Shown here: piece by piece, positions 37,592-50,400 of the stretch
Layout of the letters: every line of letters begins with the position of its first letter
Position numbering within the stretch: position 1 is the first letter of the stretch
DNA from: Mangifera indica
Lineage: Eukaryota > Streptophyta > Magnoliopsida > Sapindales > Anacardiaceae
Assembly (NCBI RefSeq): GCF_011075055.1
Contig: NC_058141.1
Span: 12,285,639 to 12,349,638, forward strand
Length of the DNA stretch: 64,000 bases
Direction: 5' to 3'
Translations under genes and position numbers: made by a program
Notes under the pieces: model-generated
Databases searched by the model: none
What the model was told of the DNA's origin: nothing
The model's input: only the letters and a program-made list of their open reading frames with translations

Positions 37592-39120
37592 TAAGAAAAA
37601 AAACTAAAAATCCCTCGTCAATAGGACATGGGTTGTGACAAAAAGTTTGAGCCTTTAGGCTTTATGAGCTAGACACTGCAGAACCTGGTGCATATAGTAC
37701 GGATAAGGTCAAATCACACCGCCACAGCTCATGCCACGTCATATTTAAATCCTACGTGGCACAGACTTGTCAGCATTTCACGTGGTCTCTCTCTTCCCCT
37801 CTCTGCTACTGCCACTACAATTCACGTAGACATCCGAGCCAAACCCAAATTTCTCCCGGACCTTGCTTTACTGCAAGTTTTATAAGTAACCTTTTCTTTT
37901 TCTTTTAAATTCTTTCTCATCATAAGACCAAGTTCATCTCTTCAATTATTGAACTCGTTGACAAAGAAGAAATCTAGCGTTGAGTTACAGGTAGCTAGGT
38001 CGGTTATTATAAGCAGTAAGAGCTGAGGTAAACAGCCCTCCCAAAATTGTCCATAATCTATATTTGAACAGAACAATCTGCTTCCTTGTGAGTCTGAAAC
38101 CCTAGCTGACATAAACAATGCACAGCCCGGTTTTCGTTATTTTAACATTCGGATTTTAGATTTATACAGAATCCCATCACCTGTTTGCCCAGGTAAATGA
38201 GCTCTCCAAGGAGTTGATATATAACGTGGCTGCAGCTAGAACAGCTCACTTTAGTAAAAAGTAAATGATGGAATTAAAATGCCACCAGGAGAGCAAGGAG
38301 ACTCGAGCTAAAATGACAGCAAAGGAATCGATAATGGTGGAAAGCCCAGAGAAGTACAAAGACTAGCAAGTTGACGGATTGACTGGCACTGGCGGCCATT
38401 TCCCCATCACACAAACGCCGGGACCTGGCGACATGCTTTTATCCGTTGGCTGCTCTCGATCATAACCTGCATTTGTTTATCGTTTAGATTAACTCTATAT
38501 TCATGACAAAGTGGTAAAAGACTTATTTTTACTCCGGTTTGGTAAAATCTTAAACCCGTTTTTATTAATTTTAAAAAACTTAACTACCCTTCATAGAGAA
38601 AAATTTATAAATAAAATTAATAATAAAAATATTTAAAAAATTATAATGATTTTTCTTCGTTCAAAGTTTAAAAATATTTATTTTCCCATAAAGTGTTTTT
38701 TCTCTTTTTTTTAGATGAACTTCATCGTCTCCTATATATTCTCTTTCCCTTCAAGAAGATGAACCTCCCCCCCTAATCGATAAAAGTATCATTTTTATTT
38801 CAAATAATAAAAATATATTTATCTAAAATATAAAGATAAATAACATTTTTATCTTTAATCTTAACAGTTAATGTTTACGTAAGAATAGGTATTTAAGCAT
38901 TTTAAAATTAGTAAGTGTAAAATTTCACCACACTGTTAGATAGGAATAAGACTTTTTACCTACTTAAAAATCTCCAATTATATGATAACATACATTTTTG
39001 CCCTATACACAAAATTTATAGGCTTTATTTATACAAATAAATTTTATTGAATTGTTTATATACTTTGAATTATCAAACCATGATAAAGATAAAAATGAAA
39101 AGATTCTTCAATATTTCCAA

Positions 39121-39172
<52 letters not shown>

Positions 39173-39581
39173 ATGTTATCAATGACAAATAACTCATAAC
39201 CCAAAACGGCCAATATAATTAATATTCTCACGCAGGATTACAACACTTCTCTTTCTTTTTTGCTGTTTTGGAAACTAGCCACAATGGTAAACTGCACTCC
39301 AATATATATAACCAAAAAAGAAAAGAAGGATTACGCTACAAGCCTACAACTTAATTTCTCTGAGAGAGAGGAGTAAATGGAAAAGATGATTGTGGTGGTC
39401 AGCTAGCTGAACCTGAAGAGTAAACAGAAGCAGGCTACGTAAAGAAAGGGCTCGGTGCTCAACAACCGGCCATTAGGTAAATATTGCAACACAAATTAAT
39501 GGCTGTATAGAGATACATATATATTTATATATTTATATTATATATAATACTGAGAGATATAGACACAGAATCTCCCTTCTT
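37592..39581. other. Spacer 3' of the TERMINAL EAR1-like gene
   Basis: Mostly AT-rich. The stretch 37680-37880 is less AT-rich and contains several ACGTGG-type motifs (cacgtca, tacgtggcac, cacgtggtct). That would suit a promoter, but I see no gene attached. An (AT)n run is listed separately. The right end is the 3' UTR of the minus-strand RNA-binding protein gene. Confidence 0.4.
39124..39171. repeat. (AT)n microsatellite, about 24 units
   Basis: An uninterrupted AT dinucleotide run in the spacer 3' of the RNA-binding protein gene. Confidence 0.9.
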
Positions 39582-42212
39582 TTATGCCGCAAGAACAATG
39601 GCATCGTCTCTGTCATCATCGCCGCCGTTTGTGCTGCTGCAGCTGCCGCCAATCAGGAGATCATTTCCGTCAGCATAATCAGTAGAGTCATTGGTATTAT
39701 TATCAAGCGTATCACCGCCGTCTAAGTGATCCTCATCATCATCATCATCATCATCGTCATCATGAACAACCGTCGTCAACTGTTGTTGCTTATCGTGGCC
39801 AACAATGGGGAGTGGCTCCGTCAGTTGCCTCCCGTCTCGAGGTGGCGAAAACACCACAGGCAGATAGTGGTCCATCTCGCTTGGGAACTTCGAGTTCTTA
39901 AAGTGCTCTTTCAAAGCTTCCAATCCCTTTTACAAAGTTTTCATTTTTACATACAAAAACAATTAAAACACAACATTTACGATTCACAAGAAAAAATTTA
40001 CTAGGAAAGAAAAAAAAACCTGCACTCTAGCATAGGTGACTTCACAGATTTTCCTTGAGTTGAAGACCTCCCAGTTTTGATGATGAAAGGCTTTGTATAG
40101 CCTCAATGTGGCTTCGGGAGATGTCATGTTCACAAACCCATATCCCACGTTACACTTGTTACTATTTAACAATCAAAATATAAACCCTTGTTACTAAAAT
40201 ATCACTTTTCTTTCAGAGTCTATACTTTATCAAGGCAAACAAGATGTAAAGAAGAAAAAGAGGGCAAGGTAAAGAATTACTTGAAATCAATGGGGAGGTA
40301 GACGAAGTCATAGGAGGATAAAGGCTGGTCATCTCCTTCGGCAATCTGTTCATTGCAGTGAATACAGTGGTTGTCCAACATATTCAATAACAGCTTCTGA
40401 CTGGAACATGTCAAAAGACAGAAAAAAATTATACTGAATACTGAATGGATACAAAAAAGGGGAAAAATAAATAAATATAACATACAGGTTAAATCATTAA
40501 ACAAAAAATTATATAAAATTGCATAGAATTTTTGTGGCAACCTGTACTTGTTAGGAATGTTCTTGATCATGACAGTGGTTCGGGAATCTTTACAATTCGA
40601 GTCTACAATGGCATCTTCATTTATAAGGAAACGAGAATCTAACCTCCTCACTAGTCTTCCCTTCCATGGCTTATTACTACTCCTGTTCTTTACTTGCTGC
40701 TGTTTAGTAGATGCCATTGAATGATTGCCTTGGCTTTTCCTAGCGTTCTTCTTTGGATTCCCATCATCAATTGCATTGGCTACTGCACCCGCCAAAGACA
40801 AAGAAGCCACCGAAGCCTCAATTGAAGTGGTAATAGTCTGGTTCACATTAGGGTTTCCCTTTACTGAACTTGAAGGAGACTTCTTTCTCATGGGTTGAGT
40901 TTGAGAAACAAAAGAATGAGGAAAGCTAGAAGATGTGTGAGTTGAAAAGTTGTAATCTGAATTTCTTGCCATATAAGTGTTGGAGTTACTGACAGTAATG
41001 TTGTTGCTGGTGCTAGTTGTTGGGATGATGGCTGTGTTTGCGTTGGCATTGAACAACTTCTTGTTATAGCCACCCGGACGACTGAATTCAATAACTACAG
41101 CCTTACTAAAGATTTCTTTGCCATTCATCTCTCTAAGAGCCTTGGTTGCATCTCTGATATCATAAAACTCTATAAATCTTTGGTGTTTCTTCAGCGGTGT
41201 CTCTCTTAACTCCTTCACAGGACCTAAGAAATGCAAATTAAGAAAGACCATTGGTTAGCTCTTTAATTTCTGGTCAAATATGTTATCGAAAATGGCAAAT
41301 GAAATGAGAAGACGACCCCCATCTTCTTAAACAAACTGCTCATCACAAAATCCCATTAAAAAAAAGGCAAACCAAACACTTTCAGATATTACAACAATTT
41401 TTCTTCATTCAAATAACAAACTAAAACCTCTCTAAAACCCGCAACAAAATGGAAAATCCAGAAATTCACAACTTACCGAAAGCCTGAAAGATTTCCTTTA
41501 GACTAGAAGAGGAGACACCAGGGTCTAAATTAAAAACGACGATAGTCCCTTGATTGTTCCCGTCGGGAACAACATTACAGGAAGGAACAATGAACTGCGC
41601 CCAAACCGGTCGTCCAGCAATGAGGCCACGCGCGGTTGGAAACATAAACGAAGAACTCGGCCTCTCACCTTCACAATAATTCTGCCAAACCAAACCACAG
41701 TATTGACTCCCCAGCATGCTTTGTAGTTGCATGTATAGTTCGCGTATTTCCTTCAAAGCCATCTCCGCATGTCTCAGATCATAAAAATGAAGCGTCACGA
41801 TTCCTTCACCCACTCTCTCCATCTGAACGCCTCTTACTTCACCAAAAACCTCCAAGTCTCTCCTCACACTCGACTCACTCACATCACTCGCCACCGAACT
41901 CAACAACAACGTCCTCGTTGGCACGGGGGACTGAGGAGGAAGCGCAGGATGCGAGGGACAACTAACGTACGCCGCCTGTGTATGATACCGAGGGCAACCT
42001 AAGCTACCTATACCAGCACCAGAAGCATCACAAAACGGCACAACTTCGACGTTGTTTAAAGGATACGGAGAAAGATGAGTGAACGGGTAATAAACTTGGG
42101 GCGGTCTAAAAACCGGAAATTGGGTTTGGTTGTTCGTAGGGTTTCTCGGCCTGAACTCTTGCGCTCGTGGATCTAGGCCCCCCGGAAACTGGACGATTCC
42201 GGTTTCTCCCAT
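39582..42212 (-). CDS. TEL: TERMINAL EAR1-like Mei2-type RNA-binding protein
   Basis: Five minus-strand exons: 42212-41477, 41223-40542, 40400-40281, 40161-40020 and 39926-39582, giving 674 residues. Three RNA-recognition motifs are present. RRM1 starts near residue 100 ([20 protein letters not shown]). RRM2 starts near 222 ([20 protein letters not shown]). The large C-terminal Mei2 RRM starts near 455 ([20 protein letters not shown]), followed by [20 protein letters not shown] and [13 protein letters not shown] nine-Asp run sits near the C-terminus. This architecture is the plant TEL branch of Mei2-like proteins, expressed at shoot and root meristems, where maize te1 limits leaf initiation. 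The protein begins at the first ATG after a CT-rich leader. The gene looks intact. Confidence 0.93.
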
Positions 42213-42343
42213 GAGGTTTTTGTTTGTGTTTCACCCGTCGGAAAACCAGTTTATCCGGTGAAGTTAGCGGCTAGTTTTGATGGGAAAAATCGTTTCTTTA
42301 TATCTCTTTATCTTCCCAAGTAAATAGTACAAGTCTATCTCCA

Positions 42344-42384
42344 ACACTCACTCTCTCTCTCTATACTCTCTCTGTCCATCGATC
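42344..42384. repeat. CT-rich tract in the TEL leader
   Basis: CTCACTCTCTCTCTCTATAC-type repeats lie about 130-170 bases upstream of the minus-strand ATG, read as GA repeats in the sense direction. Such GA tracts are common in plant 5' UTRs and can bind GAGA-type factors; that role is inferred. Confidence 0.5.
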
Positions 42385-45300
42385 TCTCTGATACAGCGTG
42401 TGCGTTTAAGAGAGATAAAGCACAAATGTCTGTCTTTCCTTTATCTCTACTTACTTTTACAGGCCAAAAATTGCTGAAAATGTCCTTCGCCATCTAAGTC
42501 TTTTCAAAATTTACATTGATACCCCAATGGGATTAATATGGAAGGGAGGATGGATGGCGGGCGTACACGTGGCTGATTTGATGAACGTGGGAGGAGATGA
42601 TAATATCGGCGTCCGGTGAAGGTTAAATTAAATTACCATTTACCCGGAGAATATTTGATATCAGTTCTGATGCATGCAAACGTGGCTACTGGCCTCCAAG
42701 GCTGCAATTACCATGAAAAGAAACTTGAATTTTCTCATTTCGTACCTAATTTTAGTATAATTATCAATATTTTATAATATATATAAAAATAATATGTATA
42801 ATAAAATATATTAAATTAATATAAAATAATAAATATATCATATAATATAATACATATTTTACGATATAATATATATTATCAATATAAATTAATCTATATT
42901 TTTAAAGAAAATAAAAAATAATAAGAACATATATAAAAAAAATTTAAAATTTAAAATATATTTATACTATTTTTTAAAATAATAAAATATTAATTAAAAT
43001 TTTTATTATTTTATTTTTAAAAAAATATATTATATAATATAATACCACACATCATATATAATACAAAAAATTCTATTTTAAATATATGATCCTGGCCCAT
43101 TATTTATATTATATAGTATCAACTTACAATAACAATATTCATATATTGGCGATGTAACGCATGCTCTTTATTTTTAGTTAATTACATATTACCGTATTTA
43201 AAATTGAAAATAATAAATGTTCACTTTCCTTCTATTATATTTCATGGTTAAAAAAAAAACAAAAACAAAAATACACTTATTACTTTAGCTAGTCAGGGTT
43301 TAATTCTTACCAAATCATATCAGGATTTTTGTGATTAGGTTAGAATAGCACTGAGACGGTGCAATTAAATCTCACTGGTGCGATTCAAGTCATTCATCAA
43401 TCCTTTTCCATAAAAAAGTCACTCACACACAGAGATGATAACGGAAAAAGACAAGATCGAATACCATATTTCTTCTCTTGTCTTTATAGGGCATATTAAT
43501 CTTCATTTCTATAGTTCATCTCTATTACAGAGATAAAAAAGATTCTTCATTTTTTTGTGTAAAAGAATTTTTTTTTTTCCATTATTTACTTGTTTTAATC
43601 TCTATGAGAAAAAATCTATTTTTTTTATTATTTAAATATATTAAATAATAAAATTAATTAAAATTAAAATTCACTCACTATTTTAAAAGTCACAAATATC
43701 ATATATTAATTACTTTAATATACACAATAAAAATATAAATATATTTAAAAACATAAATAATTTAAAACTATTAAAATATATTAGTGTTTTAAATAAATAT
43801 ATTAATATAAAAAGACAAAAACATAGACAAAACACATTTATCTTTTCTTTTTTTTATTAAAGAATACTCTTCTCATTAGGGTTGAGGACTCAAAATTTAA
43901 ATCAAAATTATTGTCTTTACTCACAATTTATCGAAACCACCATAAACTTTGATAAGCCAAGCAAACAAACAAAATCCCATTGGTATTTGGTTTGGTTTCT
44001 AATGAGACCAAACAACCACACACATAATGAAAACCATTTTCAATAAGCCAAATAAAAAAAATATAAGAGCTAGTTCCTCGATTAGTTGTGTATTAGGGTG
44101 GGTGGCACGAATTATGTTAGTCAATAACCCATTGTTTTTTATCGACAATTTGGTTGTGTTAAGAATGAGTGAGTCGTTTATGGTTCATGGTGATGAGTGA
44201 AGTCATTAATGGTGGTTGGTGATAACAATATTATGTAGTGGGTGCTGATGGTGATGATATAAGTGTTTGGATTATAATGATTAACAAAATTGATGAAATA
44301 TTAAAACTTCAAAAAAAATATTTAGATTTTAATCTTTTTATATTTATATAATCTTAACTTATTTAGTTTAGGGGTTATGAGTTCGACCATTATATCTGAA
44401 TCGCCTACATGATTCTAAACCTAAAACACGGAGATTCTAGTTTTTGGTCACCTACACGAGATTTGTATTGCTTATAAATCAAGTATTTTAATTTTATCTT
44501 AGTTACTTTGCACATCCTTTTTTCTCCTCTTATTCATTTAATCTTGTTTTAGAAGAGAATTTTACTCGTTACTTTAGGAGGAGTGGGGTTCATTTATTTA
44601 TCATACTTCATTAATTTTAGTCATCGACAGGGAATCAGGTTGGCGTAAGTGACGGATTCAATTCAGAAGCTAGACAAGGAAAGTCTTCTTTTTCTGGGTA
44701 GTCACATATCTTACATGCCAATTTGTGGTATAGTAATTCTGCCTGTGACAGAAGATCATTAATACTTGCAAATGAATGGAAATGTTTCATACATATAATG
44801 GAAAACATTGATGATGTTAATGATAATTTATACAGTAGGCTACTAGGTTTTGTTGGTGTGTTCCCAATTTCCTCCACATAAATTCATGGGCCATGCCCAC
44901 TTCTTTGTAATTTCCTCTGTTTTCTTTCTTTCTGTCTCTTTCTCCTGTTTATCCAACACCCCACCAACCTACCCCATTCTTTTGAGGTCACACAAAAGTA
45001 AGCGAATGAGATTTATCCTCTTCTGATCTTCCCACCTAACCCTTTAAACTTCCAACCAAAGTCAAGACGTCCCATTTGTTGGGCTACCCCGAAAATTCCA
45101 ACTTTTTATATTGTATAATTTTCAATTCCAACTTACAGCATACACAATTGGATGTAAAAAGGCATCAAATCTCATGCACACTAACTAAAAGCAGAAGGGT
45201 TTGGTTTAATGTATACAAAATGTGGGATTTTGGGTGATAATATGAGGAAACATGTAGGCTTGGAGAAAGTGGTCCATGGGACCATCCTTCTTTGTTCACC

Positions 45301-46547
45301 CTTGTTACCAGGGCTGCTGCTTCTGCTGCGGCCTAAAAGGGTGTAGTGTAGGTCACCTCATTATTTATACGTTGTGCTACTATGGTACAAAATCCACTAA
45401 AAGGGCTTCTGCTGTTTGGATTTTGTTTCTTATTTGTGCTACAATGGAACAAGTCATCAGCAAGCGTGCGTACAATGTGAAGCTTGTTATTGTGTTGTAT
45501 ATTGTTTCGTAACGAATCATAAAAAGTAAAAGAGATAATAATATGTTTAAAAGAAAAAATTTTAAGATGAATCAACTATTCCAAGCAAACAAATTTAAAT
45601 TCATACTTACTTATATAAAGATACTCGTGGTATACCATTTAAACTACTTTTGAAACAACAATAATGTGTTATGCTTAAACACATTTTAGAAACAAAGCAC
45701 CCCAATATCCAAACAAAGTTAAAAATAATTACTCTGATACTACCTCGATTGCAGTTCCACTGAGAGTTTCACCACACAAACCAAGTCTTGGTTGATGCAA
45801 GTTTTTAGAAAATCAAGTTGTCTGTGTCCCGTTTACGAGGAAAGTGGTTGAAGAATTATGGGTCATGGTTGATATAAATTCTTTTCCATACTTATGCAAG
45901 ATGCGGAACCATGGTTTTGTTGAAACTGCAAGTCAAGGACAAGGTAAGCAGAGTTGTCTTTCAACGTCTAGCCAAAAACAAGCAAACAAGAAGGGTTTCA
46001 TGAAAATGGACAGGCAATTTGTAAGTTGCAATGTCACCAACTCAAACCAATGGTCTGTCGTGTAAGTGTCAATCTGGAGGCACCAGCAGCTGTTAAGAAG
46101 CGGTGATTTCTATATTGGGGTTGATGCTCCCTGACCGGATTAGGGTTGAATTAATAGTGGAAAACATAGAGAACATTTAATCTGACGTCTTGATAGATCC
46201 TCTTGCCCAGGCATACGCACAGCTCATCACAAAATAAAGTCTGACAAACTAATCCAGAAAAAAAAACATTAATTTTACAGTGGATTACAATTTCCTGCCC
46301 AATGTTCTTAAATTATAATATATTTTTTAATATTATTAAATATTTATTATATTTTTATAATATATATTTAAACAAAATAATTTAATGATATTCTTCTAAC
46401 TTCCTTCTATTAAAAACACTTTTATAAATAATTAACTTATTTTAACACATTAAAAACAATTCAATTCAATTATCTCCTCTAATTAATATTTGTCTTTTTA
46501 AGAATTCTTCTCTTTTTAACTCTTTTAATATTATTTATTATAATAAA

Positions 46548-46704
46548 ACTATATGTATCTACTTTGGATACATAAATATATACACATTTATATGTGTCAT
46601 CATGTGATTGAATGATTTTAAATTAAGAATAAAACAATAACCAATCATATGATGATACATATGAGTGTGTATACATTTGTGTATCCAAAGTGGATACATA
46701 TAGT
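46548..46704. mobile_element. MITE with 25-bp terminal inverted repeats
   Basis: The left end actatatgtatctactttgg then ataca, and the reverse complement of the right end actatatgtatccactttgg then ataca, differ at one base in 25. Length is 157 bp. The core tcatcatgtgattgaatgat then tttaaattaa recurs in the copy at 59824. It has no coding capacity. The high arm identity suggests a fairly recent copy. Confidence 0.8.
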
Positions 46705-47404
46705 ATCGCTCTATTTATTATATATTTTTTTATAAAAATGTATAAAAGTAAAAAATCAGTTTTTTTTTTTATGTAGATCAGAGTAAGAGCCTATTCACAA
46801 TTGAACCGATCAATCTTGTCTAGTGACACTAGAAAAAAGTTGATAGTTGCAAGTTTCATGTTTGTTTGTTTTTTTTTTTGAAGTGTGCCAATGTTATACA
46901 TAGATTATATTTGAGTAATGTAATTTTATTTTTAATTCAAAATCATCAAATTATATTCATATATTCATATCATATACTAAAATATATAGACATAGCTTTA
47001 TTGATTATATTTTATCTTTCACCCACCCTTATCATAATTTTTATCAAGGCAATCTCGCACCCAATTGCCCCTCTAATTTCAGTAAAATGCACCATGCCGA
47101 AATGCTTATAATTGGCATAAGCGTCCATATATCAATTCTACCGCATGGGGTAACAGCAGAAGAATACTTCAGGTCAGAAAAGGAATGTTTGACGACAAGA
47201 AAGAGAGATACATACACCTCACCTAACAGAAGCTCTCCTCTATAACTTAATAAAAAGCTTCAAAACTCGCATTTTGATTTTTAAGTTGATAATATTAATA
47301 GATGACATATATACAGAAAACAAACCAAACAATATGACGCCAATATACATGAGATGAGAGCTCAAAAACAGCCAACCCGCCACTGATGCTCAGACACAGC
47401 CAGT

Positions 47405-50400
47405 CTACTCTTCCACTAATGCCAAATGTGGATCGCTGCTCCTCTGCCCAAAAATATCAGCAATTCCATCCCAATTCTTCTTTTCTCTTTTTTCCCAGTA
47501 CCCACCTTTGTATCTATAGCAACCATCTTCATCCTTCTCAAACCATCTTGGCTGCCATCCCCTCTCTTGCATCTTCCTTGCCTAAATCACATAGTACAAT
47601 AATTTTGCTCAAAAGCTTTTTCAAATAAATGCAGAGAAAAGTAAATATAAACCTCCAAACATAGTATCTCCAATCCAGACACAAACTTTGTAATTTCTTC
47701 AGTCTCAATGTCAGGTATATTTAAGGACAAAAGAAGATCTTTAAGTCCTACCTGTCTCTGTAACTGTTCCAGCCTCAGCTTTTCAGCATTTGCCAACTCA
47801 TATTCTCCATTCTCTAAGTGTCTCTGATCTGGCCTCAGCCTTGAATCAGTTGGAGGTAATTTATCCAATAAGCCAGGGGTCAGTTCATTCAAGGATACAG
47901 CAAACGGGCTGAAGTTGTATCTTGTCTTGGTAACAGATTTGCCTCTTTCCCAAAGCAACACAGCTTCTGTCATTGGATCATACCCCCTTGGCTTCATTGT
48001 CGGATCTCCTAGGACATAGTACATAGCTTCATCCCACTTGCCCACCAACATTGCCACCTTCTCACCGGTTCTATTGTCTTGCACAAATCCTTGAACCTAG
48101 ATTCATCATCAGAACGACTTAATCATATGGTAAAAGAAATAATAGAATTACCACTGTACACACATACATGTTCATTAATAATTTCAGTTTAGTCTCATCT
48201 CAAGAGTGGTCAATCAACTATGCACTTGAGATTTCTTCATTTTGGTTATTTATATGCATGTTGCAATATTTTAGAGGGAAGCACCGAATTTTCTACTTCA
48301 ATAAGATGCTACAGAAATGAAAGCACATGAATTTCCTGATACTTAGGCCATGAGGGCTAAGAGAAAAAGGGAAACAACCCTCTTATCATTTTCAGGAAGT
48401 ACAAAAAGTTGAAATTTGGTAAGTACTATATATGGAAAAGAACAAGTATGCCAACAAAAATTGAAGATAATAAAAAAGAATACCACGTGATAGATCATAA
48501 ATCCTTTTAAATAGACAATCATCCAGAATTGATAACAAAATTAAAGTGCTAAAAACATTTCTCTTTTCGATGACATATCAACAGAGAGGAAACAACAGAT
48601 GAGCTGTAACATCTTTACAAAAAATAAAAATTATTATGCATCAACAAAAAGGTGAAAGAATGTCAGTGACCATGAATTATGTACTTTGAAATTACCTGAT
48701 GGGGATTTCGATCTATAATAGACTGTTCCTTGAACTTGAGTTTGCAGGAGTATTTCCCACTGCCACTAATACGCATGGTACCATAGTGATCACAATAAAT
48801 TTTCCCGAGTATGATATTGTATATAGAAGTGGTGACCTTGCTCCACTGGAAAGTCTCACTGTCTTCAAACTGCAGGGTTAGGACACCAACAGGGTCAAGC
48901 TGGATAGACCGCCCCCAAAATTTGCCTTTGAGATTGGAGTCCGCCCAGAATTTCCAGCCTCTTCCCTCACAGTGACACGCAACAATCATGGGATGGTGAC
49001 TCACCTGAAATTTAAGAAAAACTGATTAGATATCCAGTAATACACTGCAAACGTTTATGAGTGTCATGTACCATCCAGTTGCCACACTTCATGAACAACA
49101 ATGAGGCAACAAATTGAGTGAATTCAACTTTATCTTTCCAACATCGTTGGGTCAAAATTCTGAACACAGTGGAAGAGATTAGCAAATACTTTTTCAGAAA
49201 AAAAGCGAAGTCCTTTATCTGGATAGTCAGCCTCATAGGTCTCCCCAAGAAGAGGATTGAAGGGTTTGCACTGCCGGCCTTCTGTTGATGCATAGCCAGA
49301 TACAGCAAAAGCTGCAATGTTTAAAATTCTCATCAAGTCATTTCCCTGAACCGTGTAAACAACTCATGTCAGAACATGGAATATAGATCATTTCAACACT
49401 AAATTATAAATGCAACAAAGACGAAAGTATATTTCGGCACAACAGGCAGGTCTGTCATTTTTTTTCCTTGTTAGAAAAATGCTAGCCAAATCTTCATGAA
49501 ACTTATACTAACTGACCAGATAGGCTTATTTTCAAACACAGAGTGTATTGGTAGGACTCATAACCAAACACTAGCCACTGGTAATGGCCTAATATACCCA
49601 CAGTCCTCTAATGGCTAGATTTGATCACAATGCACCAACCCATATGAGCACAAAGGTGGTGCATAAACAAGCTCTGATTTGTTGGTGCATAAACAAGCTC
49701 CAAACTATAGGGAAACAAACAATACATAGGAGGCGAATTCCCTGATATAAGAAAAGAATCTTCGGAGTTGAACCATAGATCACATAATAATATTTCTTTC
49801 AACCTTCTAATACATATTTCACATGGATCACAAGTCCTTGGCCGGAGGACCAGGTGCCTCCTCCCAAAGGGGAGTTGAGGGATTTAGATCTTCAAGGACC
49901 TCATATGAGTAACTAAAAGTTGGACACTAGCATGAACTGTGAACTGATGCTTAGGGAATGATTACTAGATCCATCCTGCAGACTCCATCAAGAAAGAAAA
50001 AAAATAAATTAATAAAAATGTTACCATAAAAGAGTTTTACATATGCCAAGTGAACAGTGATAGAGTCAATGATACAACAATATGGAGGGCAGGTAACTAG
50101 TTCATTCAGGGCTCAAGCTTCCACGTGAACTAATGGAATAAAATGTAACTAGCAGATCACAATGTTTTTAAAACCAAACCAATGATAAGACCGGTTGCTT
50201 CATTGGTTCATAGCTTGACTGGTTTAACCCGTTTGATTGATTCAACTAGTTAGTTCAACCTATTCTCAAATTATTAAAAATTTATTAAATAATATCAACC
50301 ATTTAAAATTTTTTTTAAACATAAACCATATAAAATTCATTAGAAGTAACTTTATACAATTATTAATAACAATAACAAATATATTTACTTCTTTGAAATA

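Larger units (their letters stand above)
42213..47404. other. 5-kb AT-rich spacer
   Basis: The left edge holds the upstream region of the TERMINAL EAR1-like gene. From 42730 to 43860 the DNA is extremely AT-rich. One MITE at 46548 is listed separately. A related fragment with ttttatttttaattcaaaa lies near 46920-47010. The right end is the 3' UTR of the ORP gene. Short open frames here lack ATGs or family resemblance. Confidence 0.45.

Noticed and set aside
37688..37885. Possible small gene or lncRNA in a GC-richer patch
   Set aside because: The 65-codon frame has no ATG context or homology I recognise; only ACGTGG-type motifs support it.
44635..44877. 80-codon minus-strand frame
   Set aside because: It opens with GTG, a stop lies three codons upstream, and there is no acceptor or family match I can defend.
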